NCBI GenBank assembly: GCA_017577615.1
Contig: PKRE01000009.1
Location: 1-64,000, forward strand
Direction of reading: 5' to 3'
Length of the DNA: 64,000 nucleotides
Origin: Gammaproteobacteria bacterium
GTDB lineage: Bacteria; Pseudomonadota; Gammaproteobacteria; Steroidobacterales; Steroidobacteraceae
Position 1 is the stretch's first letter. Each line of letters begins with the position of its first letter. This document shows positions 33,036 through 42,846 of this stretch, one piece after another. A program made the position numbers and the translations under genes. The notes below the pieces were generated by a model. That model was not told the DNA's origin and searched no databases. It saw only the letters and a list, made by a program, of their open reading frames with translations.

Positions 33036-33356
33036 TCGGCGCGGCCGCAGGCTGCTCAGATCCGCATCGTGCTCACACACGCCTTCCGCACCGCCCGCCG
33101 GTGGCACGCCGTCAATCGAAGCGCTTGGGACAACGGACGGACTACAGACGTCGACGATGAAGTAACGACTCCGCGGCGAATGGCTACCCGTCGTCGGCAT
33201 GCGGGCCGTGCCGCACAAGTGGCACATTTTCTACCACGTCGCCATTTACCGTCGCTCCATCCCGGAACTGCCGCATCCCCATCGCGTTCCTGAAGCGAGC
33301 GACGATCGCTCTTACATCGACGAGCGGTCTGTGGACCGCACAACAGGAGATCCGAT
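33036..33356. other. Intergenic region without a recognised gene
   Basis: Only short open frames without family features occur between the kinase fusion and the EF-hand gene. The promoter of the EF-hand gene should lie here, but no clear match was seen. Confidence 0.5.
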
Positions 33357-33698
33357 ATGACCGCACCCAAATACCTAGCGATACTCGCGGGAGGCATGTT
33401 CGCAGCCGCCGCCCTGGCGGGCGGAGACGAACCCTCGATGAGCAGCGCCGATCGCAAGTTCGATCAGCTCGACGCCAATCAGGACCAAGCGCTCAGCCGC
33501 TCCGAGGCTGCTCAGGATGAGACCCTGTCGGCCGTATTTGCATCCATTGACTCCGATGGCGACGGCCAGCTGTCTCGCGCCGAGTATGCGGCACACATCT
33601 CCCAGGGCAGCAGTTCAGGTAGTCGCGACTGGTCGTCTTCCTCTGACTATTCGGAGGATCAGTCCTCCCCCGACGAGTATTCTTCCGATCGAGAGTAG
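33357..33698 (+). CDS. Secreted EF-hand protein with Ser/Asp-rich tail
   Basis: The 113-residue protein has a signal peptide (AILAGGMFAAAALAGG) and two EF-hand loops: DANQDQALSRSE near residue 40 and DSDGDGQLSRAE near residue 65. The second is canonical. The C-terminal 30 residues are almost entirely Ser, Asp, Glu, Tyr and Pro, disordered and strongly acidic. Calcium binding in the periplasm is likely. It lacks the proline at the second loop position and the four-hand layout of lanmodulin. The ATG at 33357 has AGGAG upstream. Confidence 0.85.
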   Translation: MTAPKYLAILAGGMFAAAALAGGDEPSMSSADRKFDQLDANQDQALSRSEAAQDETLSAVFASIDSDGDGQLSRAEYAAHISQGSSSGSRDWSSSSDYSEDQSSPDEYSSDRE

Positions 33699-33877
33699 TT
33701 GCTCTCCCCTGGATCGAGTCGCGCTGAGCGATCGCTCGGCGCGGCTCCGCTGCACCAATACCACACACCAAGCCCCAACCCGCCGACCGTCCTTGCTCAT
33801 CCTTCGCTTTACGCGCAAAGGGAGCGACTCAGGTATCATCCGGTTCCTTTCTCTCAGCCAGGCGAGTCTGGTGCGCT

Positions 33878-35209
33878 ATGTATGATCTTCTCGTCATCGG
33901 CGCGGGATCGGGCGGTGTACGTGCTGCACGCGTCGCCGCCGGGTACGGCGCCAAAGTCGCGATTGCCGAAGAATATCGGATCGGTGGCACGTGTGTGATT
34001 CGCGGTTGCGTCCCGAAAAAGCTCCTCGTCTACGGAGCGCACTTTGCGGAAGACCTCGAAGATGCGGCACGCTTCGGCTGGCGCATCGAGAATGCGCAGT
34101 TCGAGTGGACCGTCTTGCGTGACAACGTGCTGGCGGAAGTGGAGCGACTGAGCGGGCTCTACACGCAGACGCTGCGCAATCACAACGTGGAGATTCTGCG
34201 CGGACGCGCCACGTTCAGGAGCTCTACGGAAGTCGAGATCGACGGGCGCATCGTACGCGCCAAGACAATCCTCATCGCTACCGGTGCACGACCGCACATA
34301 CCCGATCGTCCCGGGTGCGAGCACGGCATCACCTCGAATGAAGCGTTTCATCTCGACGCACTGCCGCGACGCATCGTGATCGCTGGCGGAGGCTACATCG
34401 CCAACGAATTTGCGGGAATCTTCAACAAGCTTGGCAGCACCGTGACCGTCATCAATCGCTCGGACCAGATTCTGCGCGGCTACGATGAACAGATACGTGA
34501 TCGCCTGCTGCAAATCTCTCTCACCAAAGGCATCAGATTTCTGTTCAATGCACCCATCGATCGCGTCGAAAAGCGGCCGGACGGCACGCTCCTTGTCCAA
34601 TTGCAGAACGGTGAATCCGTTGAATGCGACACGCTGATGTTCGCTACCGGCCGGGTACCGAACACCGACGGCTTGGGATGCGAACGAGCTGGAGTCGAAA
34701 TCGACGAGCGCGGTGCCGTGAAGGTCGACGACATGAACCGGACGACCTGTCCTTCGATCTATGCGGTCGGCGATGTCACCAATCGCGTGCAACTCACACC
34801 TGTTGCCATCCGCGAAGCTCAAGCGTTCGCCGACACGGTTTTCGGCGGCAAGCCGACGAAGGTGGATTACGATTGCATTCCGTCGGCCGTGTTCAGCCAT
34901 CCGCCGCTTGCAGGCGTCGGTTTGACAGAATCAGAGGCACGCAATCGACTCGGCTCGATCAAGATATACACGTCCGATTTTCGGCCGATGAAGCATGTGC
35001 TCGCCAACCGCAACGAGCGTGCGCTGTATAAGCTGGTCGTCGACAATGCGACCGGTCGCGTGGTCGGCGCCCACATGATCGGCCCCGATGCGCCCGAGAT
35101 TCTGCAGGTCGTGGCGATCGCTGTGAAAGCCGGGCTCACCAAGGAGCAATTCGACCAAACGGTCGCGATCCACCCGACGATGGCAGAAGAGTTGGTGTTG
35201 CTCAAGTAG
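33878..35209 (+). CDS. gor: Glutathione-disulfide reductase
   Basis: The 443-residue flavoenzyme reduces oxidised glutathione with NADPH. It has the FAD motif GAGSGGVRAAR, the redox-active disulfide GGTCVIRGCVPKK, an NAD(P) motif VIAGGGYIANEF and the C-terminal catalytic His in AIHPTMAEELV. It keeps the glutathione pool reduced, which matters here because formaldehyde oxidation runs on glutathione, but the gene is not linked to that operon. The ATG at 33878 gives the normal start. Confidence 0.95.
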   Translation: MYDLLVIGAGSGGVRAARVAAGYGAKVAIAEEYRIGGTCVIRGCVPKKLLVYGAHFAEDLEDAARFGWRIENAQFEWTVLRDNVLAEVERLSGLYTQTLRNHNVEILRGRATFRSSTEVEIDGRIVRAKTILIATGARPHIPDRPGCEHGITSNEAFHLDALPRRIVIAGGGYIANEFAGIFNKLGSTVTVINRSDQILRGYDEQIRDRLLQISLTKGIRFLFNAPIDRVEKRPDGTLLVQLQNGESVECDTLMFATGRVPNTDGLGCERAGVEIDERGAVKVDDMNRTTCPSIYAVGDVTNRVQLTPVAIREAQAFADTVFGGKPTKVDYDCIPSAVFSHPPLAGVGLTESEARNRLGSIKIYTSDFRPMKHVLANRNERALYKLVVDNATGRVVGAHMIGPDAPEILQVVAIAVKAGLTKEQFDQTVAIHPTMAEELVLLK

Positions 35210-35271
35210 ACCGGGAGTGCCGCTTCGAGCCACGGGATGCGGCAAGCGGCCCCACGACCTCGCAGCGACAC

Positions 35272-36153
35272 CTACAGGTTGTTCTTGAAAAACTCGATTG
35301 TCCGCTCCCACGCGAGGTTGGCCGCCGTCTCGTCGTAGCGTGGCGTCGAGTTGTTGTGGAAGCCGTGGTTCGTGTTCTCGTACATGTGCAGCGTATAGCT
35401 CACCTTGTGCTGCTTGAGGGCGTCTTCGCAAGCCGACCACGAAGCGTTGATGCGCTCGTCGTTGGAGGCAAGGTGAATAAGAAGCGGCGCCTTGATCTTC
35501 GCCACGTTCTCGGAAGCCGGTGCGGGCCCGTAGAAGGGGACGCCTGCGTTCATATCGCGACCGAGCGTAACGGCCAGGTGGCCGACCATACCCCCACCCC
35601 AACAAAAACCGACCGCACCCAGCTTGCCATTCGAGAGTGGATGTGACTTGAGGTACATGGCGCTGTTCACGATGTCCTGCCGAAGCTTCGACTGATCGAG
35701 CTTCGCCTGCAGTGCCCGGCCGTCGTCATCGTTGCCCGGATATCCTCCGACGGGTGCGAGCCCATCGGGTGCCAGCGCGAGAAATCCCTCGACTGCGATA
35801 CGGCGTGCGACGTCTTCTATGTAGGGATTCAGGCCACGGTTCTCGTGGATGACGAGGACGGCTGGAAACGGCCCATCACCGCGTGGCTGTACTAGATAAC
35901 CGCGCATCATGCCGGACGTGCCGCCGGGCGATGGATAATCGACATAGACAGGCTTGATCCGCTCGTCAGTAAACGAGATCGTCTGTGCCAACGCGTAATC
36001 TGGCAGCAGACTCATGGCCATCTCAAGTGCTGCGAACCCGCCCACTGACAACGCAGCTGAGCGACGGAGAAACTCGCGCCGATCGATCGCACCGTGGCAA
36101 TACTGGTCGTAAAGATCGACGATACGCGGGTCGAGTGCCAATTGCTTCGACAT
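35272..36153 (-). CDS. Dienelactone hydrolase family protein, Tat-exported
   Basis: The 293-residue protein has a twin-arginine signal (DRREFLRRSAALSVGGFAAL) about 25 residues from the start. The alpha/beta hydrolase shows the nucleophile in GFCWGGGMVG (Cys, as in dienelactone hydrolase) and the catalytic His in NTNHGFHNNS. The ATG at 36153 is preferred to upstream codons. It acts in the periplasm, and the true substrate is unknown. Confidence 0.88.
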   Translation of the reverse strand: MSKQLALDPRIVDLYDQYCHGAIDRREFLRRSAALSVGGFAALEMAMSLLPDYALAQTISFTDERIKPVYVDYPSPGGTSGMMRGYLVQPRGDGPFPAVLVIHENRGLNPYIEDVARRIAVEGFLALAPDGLAPVGGYPGNDDDGRALQAKLDQSKLRQDIVNSAMYLKSHPLSNGKLGAVGFCWGGGMVGHLAVTLGRDMNAGVPFYGPAPASENVAKIKAPLLIHLASNDERINASWSACEDALKQHKVSYTLHMYENTNHGFHNNSTPRYDETAANLAWERTIEFFKNNL

Positions 36154-36295
36154 CGTTCGATCCTCCGTTAAACGTTGTGGTTGGCTGCCAGTCAATTGCC
36201 GACATCGTGCTGCGGATCTGCGCAATTCGTCTGCAACATCGCCTAGGTGTGGTTCGTAAGCACCAAGCGATATGACTAGCCGACAGAGATTCTCC

Positions 36296-37642
36296 TTACA
36301 GGCGCTGGTTTCCCGTCAACGTATCACAACCTGCGCCCTGATCCAGCGGGAAAAAATCCCCTTCTGTGCGCACCCTGTGCCCGATGAGCGCAAGAGCAGC
36401 AAGCGAGATCAGCGCAGCGACAGACAAGTAATAGCCCACGAAGGCGAGGCCGTACGTCTGCGCCAGCCAGGTTGCAACGTACGGCGCGAGCGACGCGCCG
36501 ACGATGCCGGACAGGTTGAATGTGACGGATGCACCGGTGTAGCGGATCGCAGTAGGAAAGAGCTCGGCCAATGCCGTTCCAAGTGGCCCGTATGTCAGGC
36601 CCATGAGCCCAAGCCCCAGGGACAGGAATCCAAGCGCGCTCCAAATGGAGCCCGATGCGAAGAGCGGCTCGAAGGTAAGGCCAAAGAGGGCGATCCCGAG
36701 CGAGGCAGCCATGAGCACGGGCAGCCGGCCGCATCGATCGGCCAGGACGGCCGAGATGGGGATCGTCAATCCGAAGAACAGCACGCCGCCAATCTGTGCG
36801 ATGAGAAAGTCCTGCCGCGCGAATCCGAGCTGGGAGACGCCCCAGCTCAGCGTGAACACGGTCATCAAATAGAAAATGACGAACGTCGCCGTCGCAGCGA
36901 ACGTACCGAGAAGGAGCGTGCCGGGATATCTCGCGATGACAGTCAGCATCGGCACCGCAACCCGCTCGTTGTTCTCGCGCGCGCGCAAGAACGCCGGCGT
37001 CTCTTCCAGGCGCAAGCGCACATACAGTCCGACGAATACCAGCGCAGTGCTCGCCAGGAACGGTATCCGCCAGCCCCAAGAGAAAAACTGCGTCTCGCTC
37101 AGCCATTCGGTGAGCACGACGAAGATACCGGTGGAGCAAATAAAGCCGATCGGCGCGCCCAGCTGCGGGAACATGCCGTACCAGGCACGTTTACCCGCCG
37201 GTGCGTTCTCCGTCGCCAGCAGAACCGCCCCACCCCACTCCCCTCCCAACCCGAGCCCCTGTCCGAGACGGCAGAGGGCCAGCAAGAGCGGCGCCAACAC
37301 GCCGATCGAGTCGTAGGTCGGCAGCAGTCCAATGGCGACCGTCGACAATCCCATTGTCAGCAGCGCGGCAACGAGCGTTGCCTTGCGGCCGATGCGGTCG
37401 CCGAAGTGGCCGAACAGCGCCGAGCCGACCGGTCGCGCAAAGAACGCCAGTGCGAAAGTGGCAAAGGACTGCAAGGTCGCCGAAGTCGGATCTTCCGAGG
37501 GGAAGAACAAGGTCGGAAACACGAGTACCGCGGCGGTCGCGTAGATGTAAAAGTCGAAGAACTCGATCGTGGTGCCGATCAAGCTGGCAAAGAGAATCCG
37601 CCGGGGCGAATTGGCTGCTGCACGCCCAGATTGCTGTTGCAT
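36296..37642 (-). CDS. MHS-family MFS transporter (metabolite:H+ symporter)
   Basis: The protein has about 448 residues and 12 membrane segments. Family features are SLIGTTIEFFDFYIYATAA at the first helix, the loop GHFGDRIGRKATL and GLGLGGEWGGAVLLATENAP. MHS carriers take up organic acids, betaines or similar compounds. The ATG at 37642 is used because upstream sequence has no conserved features. The substrate cannot be told from sequence. Confidence 0.9.
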   Translation of the reverse strand: MQQQSGRAAANSPRRILFASLIGTTIEFFDFYIYATAAVLVFPTLFFPSEDPTSATLQSFATFALAFFARPVGSALFGHFGDRIGRKATLVAALLTMGLSTVAIGLLPTYDSIGVLAPLLLALCRLGQGLGLGGEWGGAVLLATENAPAGKRAWYGMFPQLGAPIGFICSTGIFVVLTEWLSETQFFSWGWRIPFLASTALVFVGLYVRLRLEETPAFLRARENNERVAVPMLTVIARYPGTLLLGTFAATATFVIFYLMTVFTLSWGVSQLGFARQDFLIAQIGGVLFFGLTIPISAVLADRCGRLPVLMAASLGIALFGLTFEPLFASGSIWSALGFLSLGLGLMGLTYGPLGTALAELFPTAIRYTGASVTFNLSGIVGASLAPYVATWLAQTYGLAFVGYYLSVAALISLAALALIGHRVRTEGDFFPLDQGAGCDTLTGNQRL

Positions 37643-37765
37643 GCGCCTTGTTCTTTTCTGCAGTCGGCGCGCATTCTGCCACATTCTGAGTGGGGAATGC
37701 GGAGAAGGCTCGCGCACGCGCGGCGATTTCCTCGCCGTCCGTCCAGCGCCCCAGCAGCGCCGCCT

Positions 37766-38185
37766 CTAGTAGCTACGCAGCATGCCCAGTCTACGCGCCT
37801 GCACGGCCGTAGCCGCGGCCAAGCAGATCAGAATGATCCCGCTGACGGTCTCCAGCAGGATTGCTGCGTGCATCATCACAGGGTGCGCAGAGAACTCCGC
37901 CACGACGTAATGTGCAAGACCATCCAAACCACAGGCGCCGTAGATAACCAAAGCTATGAGCGCTGGAGCGAGATACTTTTGCCTCAGCAGCACGTAACCC
38001 GCGAGGCCGATCACACTCATTGCTGCCCAGGCCGCGTACACATTCAAGACGGAAAGTCTCGACGGAAGAGCCGAATGTACGCTCAGGAACAGGGCGTTGT
38101 GGACGTGCTGAAACAGACTGGCACCAGCATAGACAATCAACGCAGCGATCAGCGGTCGCGTATCCAGTTGTCTCGCGCGGCTCAT
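37766..38185 (-). CDS. Hypothetical membrane protein (four predicted helices)
   Basis: The 139-residue protein starts MSRARQLDTRPLIAALIVYA and has four hydrophobic segments. Histidines occur at LFQHVHNALF, LAHYVVAEFSAH and MMHAAILLE, which could bind a metal or heme. I do not recognise a family. It is flanked by the MHS transporter and the RND operon on the same strand. Confidence 0.7.
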   Translation of the reverse strand: MSRARQLDTRPLIAALIVYAGASLFQHVHNALFLSVHSALPSRLSVLNVYAAWAAMSVIGLAGYVLLRQKYLAPALIALVIYGACGLDGLAHYVVAEFSAHPVMMHAAILLETVSGIILICLAAATAVQARRLGMLRSY

Positions 38186-38283
38186 GGTTCTTCTCCTTTT
38201 TCCGGCGTTTCTAGATCGTGACGCAGCATCGCAGTTGTTGCCGCCTGTGCGCGTCGCCTCTGCGGGGCGACGTCTGACTGCAC

Positions 38284-41200
38284 TCAGCCTATAGAGGCGA
38301 CCGCAGGGCTCGTTTCCACCGTCTCCCGCTCGAGGTCCGGCTCGTCAAAGGCGAGCCGTCGATGATCGGCGGCGATCAGCGAGTAGAACACCGGCACCAC
38401 GAACAGCGTAAACAGCGTTCCGACGATCATGCCAGTCACGAGCACGATACCGATGCTGTTGCGAGCCTCCGCACCCGGGCCCGAGACGAGCACGAGCGGG
38501 AAATGTCCGAACACCGTCGCCGCTGACGTCATGAGCACCGGCCGCAATCGCTTGCGTGCAGCCTCACGCAGAGCAAGCAGTTTCTCCACTCCCTGCGCCT
38601 GCAGCGTATTCGCAAATTCCACGATCAGGATGCCGTTTTTCGCGATCAAGCCAACCAGAGTGATCAGCCCGACTTGAGAGTAGATATTCAGCGTCGTCCA
38701 TTCGAGAAACGTGAACAGCAACGCGCCCGAGATCGCGAGCGGTACCGACCCGAGGAGCACGATCAACGGATCTCGAAAGCTGTGGAACTGGGCAGCAAGC
38801 ACGAGATAGATCAAGATAACAGCGAAAGCGAGCGTCGTCGCAAGCGCCGTACCTTCCTGGCGGATCTGCCGGGATTCGCCGGCATAGTCGATTGTCGTAC
38901 CCGGCCCTCCCGCCGCAAACGCCGCTTGCTCCAGAATCCGTAGCCCCTCCTCCTTGGTGACGTTTGGCAACACACCCGCGAAGATGCGTGCCGAGTTACG
39001 CTGCTGGAAGCGATTCAAAGTTCGCGGCGCCGTCGTCGTCTCGATGTGAGTGAACGCCGAGACCGGCACTAGACTGCCATCGGGCGTCTTGATCTTCAGA
39101 TCCAGCAAGGGCTCCAAGCTGGCACGGTCTTCTTCCCCAATCTGCGGAATGACCTTGTAGCTGCGATCGAAGTAGTTGAAGCGGTTCACGTACGCACCAC
39201 CGAGAAGCGTCCCGAGCTCCTGGGCCACAGTCGCAAGATCGAGGCCGAGATCGGCGATTCGCTCACGGTCGAGCAGGACACGCGCTTCCGGTAGATCGAT
39301 CTTCAGATCGGTGTCGACGTACAGGAACTTGCCGCTCCGCCAACCGGCATCGAGCACCGCTTGCGTCGTCTCCAGCAACTGCTCGATCGAGCCGTCGTTC
39401 TGCACGATCAGCTCGACATCGAACTGGCCCGGAGACGGTAGAGGTTTGTCCAGCACCGGCAATACGCGCAGACCGGGTACCTGCGACACGGTGGCGTAGA
39501 CTTCCGGATACATGTCGGCCGTGGAACGCTCCCGCTCCTGCCAATCCTTCGCCACCAAACCGCCGAATCCACCCCACGAGGCAATGAGAGACCAGGTGAA
39601 GCGCGTCTCCGGAAACGCGACGATCCTCTCGATCACTTCGAGCGAGTTGCGATGGCTCGACGACAAGGACGCATCGGGTGCGGCTTCGTAGACGAAGGTG
39701 ATGTGGCTTTGGTCCTCGACCGGCGCCAGCTCCTGATGCGAATACCTGTACAGCGGCCAAGCCGATAGCATCACGAGCACTGCCACAGTGACGATCGACC
39801 AGCGCATCTGGAGGGCGCCATCGAGCAGCCGCGCGTAAGCGTGACTGATACGTTCGAAGCCACGATTGACCAGTGCTGTGAGCCGACTTTCCTTGCCTTG
39901 AGGATGCACGAAGCGCGAGCTCATGAGTGGCGACAACGTGAGCGCCACGATTCCAGAGACGACGACTGCAGCCGCGAGCGTAATCGCGAACTCCAAGAAC
40001 AGCGAGCCAGTGAGCCCACCCTGAAATGCGATCGGCGTATAGACCGTGGCAAGCGTGATCGTCATTGCGATGATGGGTCCCTTCAATTCGCGCGCACCGA
40101 TCAACGCCGCTTGTATCCGAGACTTGCCCTCCCGTACGTGGCGCTCGATGTTCTCGACGACTACAATTGCGTCGTCGACGACCAGGCCCACCGATAGCAC
40201 GATGGCAAGAATTGTCAGCAGATTCAGACTGAAGCCGAATACCAGCATGACGATGGCAGCGCCGACGAGTGACACTGGCATGGCGACGAGGGGCACCAGA
40301 GCGGTGCGCACAGACCCCATGAACAAGAACACGACGATTGCTACGATGAGCACTGTTTCGCCGAGCGTCTTCGTGATCTCTGCCAGCGCATCGCTCATGA
40401 ACATCGTGCCATCCCATACCAAACGCATGGTCACGTCGCGCGGCAGCGTCGGCTCGATCCGCTTCATTTCCTCCTTGAGGTGCTTGGCCACCTCTAGCTC
40501 ATTCGACCCTGGCAACGGCCACACGCCGAGGTAGACACTCAGCTCATCGTTGTACTTCGCCACCATCGCCGCCTCTTCCGCGCCGAGCTCCACTCGCGCG
40601 ACGTCGCTCAGACGCACGATGGCACCGTCGCGATCAGCGACGATGAGGTTCTCGAACTCCTCGACCGCACGCAGATCGGTATTGGCAAGCAGATTGACTT
40701 GGACGAGATCGCCCTTCGTCTGGCCGACTGCCGCGAGATAGTTGTTGCGACGCAAGGCCGCCTGCACATCGCCAGGCGAGAGATTCTGCGCAGCGAGCCG
40801 CTCTGGATCGATCCACACACGCATGGCCAAGGGCTGACTGCCCTCGAAGCTCACCCGTTGCACACCGGGCAATGTCGACAATTGCGGCTGCAACGTACGC
40901 GACAGCCAGTCGGTCAGCTGCGGCACGGTCCGTTCGGTCGACGTAAAGCCGATATAGAAAGTCGCATAGGGGCGGTCCGCGCGCTGCAACTCGACAACCG
41001 GCGGCTCGGCCTCGCTCGGCAGCTCCGCGCGTACTTGCTGCAATCGTGCCGTCACTTCTGCGAGCGCGGTAGTGCTATCGTGATTGAGCTTGAGACGGAT
41101 GGTGATCGTACTCAAGCCGGCACGGCTTTCCGACTCGATGTGATCTATACCGCTGATCGCCGAGACGGCACGCTCGATCGGCGTCGTGACAAACCCGCGC

Positions 41201-41379
41201 ACCGTTTCGGCGCTTGCACCGGTGTAGACAGTCGTGATCACGATCGACGAGCTTTGAATGCTCGGATACTGCTGCACGGGCAGCGACATCAAGGCACGCG
41301 CGCCCACGAGCACGATGACGAGGTTGACGACTAACGCGAGAACCGGATGCCTGATGAAGATATCTGTAAAGGCGCGCAT
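38284..41379 (-). CDS. RND multidrug efflux permease (HAE1 type)
   Basis: The 1031-residue inner-membrane pump is of the AcrB/MexF family. The proton-relay acids in helix 4 are visible in VGLVVDDAIVVVENIERH, and the N-terminal MRAFTDIFIRHPVLALVVNL and the repeat around GLIAKNGILIVEFAN are typical. Two large periplasmic loops are present. It is the last gene of an operon with an adaptor and a NodT channel, reading outer to inner component from right to left. Substrates are unknown. Confidence 0.94.
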   Translation of the reverse strand: MRAFTDIFIRHPVLALVVNLVIVLVGARALMSLPVQQYPSIQSSSIVITTVYTGASAETVRGFVTTPIERAVSAISGIDHIESESRAGLSTITIRLKLNHDSTTALAEVTARLQQVRAELPSEAEPPVVELQRADRPYATFYIGFTSTERTVPQLTDWLSRTLQPQLSTLPGVQRVSFEGSQPLAMRVWIDPERLAAQNLSPGDVQAALRRNNYLAAVGQTKGDLVQVNLLANTDLRAVEEFENLIVADRDGAIVRLSDVARVELGAEEAAMVAKYNDELSVYLGVWPLPGSNELEVAKHLKEEMKRIEPTLPRDVTMRLVWDGTMFMSDALAEITKTLGETVLIVAIVVFLFMGSVRTALVPLVAMPVSLVGAAIVMLVFGFSLNLLTILAIVLSVGLVVDDAIVVVENIERHVREGKSRIQAALIGARELKGPIIAMTITLATVYTPIAFQGGLTGSLFLEFAITLAAAVVVSGIVALTLSPLMSSRFVHPQGKESRLTALVNRGFERISHAYARLLDGALQMRWSIVTVAVLVMLSAWPLYRYSHQELAPVEDQSHITFVYEAAPDASLSSSHRNSLEVIERIVAFPETRFTWSLIASWGGFGGLVAKDWQERERSTADMYPEVYATVSQVPGLRVLPVLDKPLPSPGQFDVELIVQNDGSIEQLLETTQAVLDAGWRSGKFLYVDTDLKIDLPEARVLLDRERIADLGLDLATVAQELGTLLGGAYVNRFNYFDRSYKVIPQIGEEDRASLEPLLDLKIKTPDGSLVPVSAFTHIETTTAPRTLNRFQQRNSARIFAGVLPNVTKEEGLRILEQAAFAAGGPGTTIDYAGESRQIRQEGTALATTLAFAVILIYLVLAAQFHSFRDPLIVLLGSVPLAISGALLFTFLEWTTLNIYSQVGLITLVGLIAKNGILIVEFANTLQAQGVEKLLALREAARKRLRPVLMTSAATVFGHFPLVLVSGPGAEARNSIGIVLVTGMIVGTLFTLFVVPVFYSLIAADHRRLAFDEPDLERETVETSPAVASIG

Positions 41380-41452
41380 GAGCGGCTCCTTGGAATGGGG
41401 CCGAAAGCTGAAGCGGAGACTGGAGCCAGAGGCGCGCCCAGCACACCTCCAT

Positions 41453-41494
41453 CCCTGCTCCCTATTCCCTATTTCCTCCTTCCCTATTCCCTAC
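41453..41494 (-). repeat. GGGAATAGGGAA-type repeat forming the end of the adaptor gene
   Basis: The minus strand reads GTAGGGAATAGGGAAGGAGG and then AAATAGGGAATAGGGAGCAG. It is the same word as at 7.05 kb. Here it is translated as the last residues VGNREGGNRE and supplies the stop codon. Confidence 0.6.
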
Positions 41495-42595
41495 CTGCGC
41501 CACCGCCTCCTGCGGTGCTGCGATCGCCACGAGCGCGGCATCACGCAACTTGAAGGATCCCGCGGCGGCCACCCGCTCTCCCGCTGCAAGCCCCGCACCG
41601 ATGATGACTTCATCCGCCAAGGTAGCTTCGACCGAGACCTGACGTTGACGCGCACGCGATGCACCTTGCTCGTCCGTCTCGACGACAAAAACGAAATCTC
41701 CGAACGGTCCTTTTCGTAGTGCGCTCGCTGGAATTGCCACTGCGAGGCGGGGCGACTCGGTCGGAACGCGTACACGTACGGACGCACCGGGTGCCGGCAA
41801 CTGATCGACCTGTGTCAACTCGGCCCGCACTGTGGCGTTACGCGTCGATGGGTCCACACGCGCGTCGATGGCGACGATCTTGGCTGCGATGGGTGTAGCC
41901 TCCTGCGACACGAGCACCTGCACGGTATCGCCTGCACGTAGCGCTCCCGCGACCTGCTGCGACACAGTGAAGTCGACGTACGTCGAGTCGTCGACACCCT
42001 GCAAGGTCGTGAGCAACGAGCCTTCGTTCAGATACTGCCCCGGGTGCACATCCGACAAGCCGATGCGTCCGCGGAACGGCGCGCGAATCGTCTTGCGCTC
42101 GATGAGCGCCTTCGTGCGGGCGATCTGCGCCAGCACCACGTCGCGTTCGGCACGCGCATTGTCGACTTCCATATCCGCCGCAGCACGCTCGCGATTCATC
42201 CGCATTGTGCGCTCGTATTGCGTCTGCGCAAGCTGCGCCCGCGCCTCGAGCGCTTTGAGCTCCGCTTCTTCCACCGACACGTCAAGTGCTACCAGCACCT
42301 CGCCCGGCTCCACGATCCGCCCGGGCTCGAGATTCACTCTACGTACAGTTCCAGGCAGTTCGTTGCGTACAGTGATCGAGCGCGTTGCGACTATCGTTCC
42401 GATCGAGGTGGTTGCACGATAATGCTCGCGCTGCTCCGCGACCGCGATCGCGACCGTCTCGATCGGCTCAGGCTGACTTGCTGCAGTCTGCGCCGCCTCT
42501 TCAACCGCGCTGTGTTTCCAGGCTGCCAGTGCCGAACCAGTTACGATGACGGCGCTCAGCAATGCAATGGATCCAGTCCGTGCTCGACGAGTCAT
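41462..42595 (-). CDS. RND efflux periplasmic adaptor (membrane fusion protein)
   Basis: The 377-residue protein has a signal anchor (SIALLSAVIVTGSALAAWK), a lipoyl/barrel-sandwich half (VRRVNLEPGRIVEPGEVLVA), an alpha-hairpin rich in Arg and Glu, and the second half ERKTIRAPFRGRIGLSDVHP. ATG 42595 has GGGGGAG about 7 bases upstream. The last ten residues are encoded by a repeated DNA word and are probably not part of the ancestral protein. It bridges the RND pump and the NodT channel. Confidence 0.92.
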   Translation of the reverse strand: MTRRARTGSIALLSAVIVTGSALAAWKHSAVEEAAQTAASQPEPIETVAIAVAEQREHYRATTSIGTIVATRSITVRNELPGTVRRVNLEPGRIVEPGEVLVALDVSVEEAELKALEARAQLAQTQYERTMRMNRERAAADMEVDNARAERDVVLAQIARTKALIERKTIRAPFRGRIGLSDVHPGQYLNEGSLLTTLQGVDDSTYVDFTVSQQVAGALRAGDTVQVLVSQEATPIAAKIVAIDARVDPSTRNATVRAELTQVDQLPAPGASVRVRVPTESPRLAVAIPASALRKGPFGDFVFVVETDEQGASRARQRQVSVEATLADEVIIGAGLAAGERVAAAGSFKLRDAALVAIAAPQEAVAQVGNREGGNRE

Positions 42596-42846
42596 AAACG
42601 ACTCCCCCGTTGTCTTCACAATATCTCTGTGACGTGTGCGTAACCTAAATGGCGTGGGCGTTATCCACCAATCGTCTGTCGTGAAAGTCAGTCATGCCGT
42701 GAAGGCAGGAATCGCCGCAGAGCTCCTAGGCAATCATGCTTTGGCGAGATGACGATGAGGTGAACGCCGCCAATCTGCGTTCCCGGCGCTCAGCGCTCGC
42801 TCTGGAACGTGCGCCACGAGCTTTACCTTCCTCCTGCTCACGCTCC

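Noticed and set aside
33357..33698. EF-hand protein as a lanmodulin
   Set aside because: Only two loops, no proline at loop position 2, and a different length. The annotation stays EF-hand protein.
36272..38221. 649-codon open frame antisense to the MHS transporter
   Set aside because: Charged, repetitive translation with no family features. The opposite strand encodes a clear transporter.
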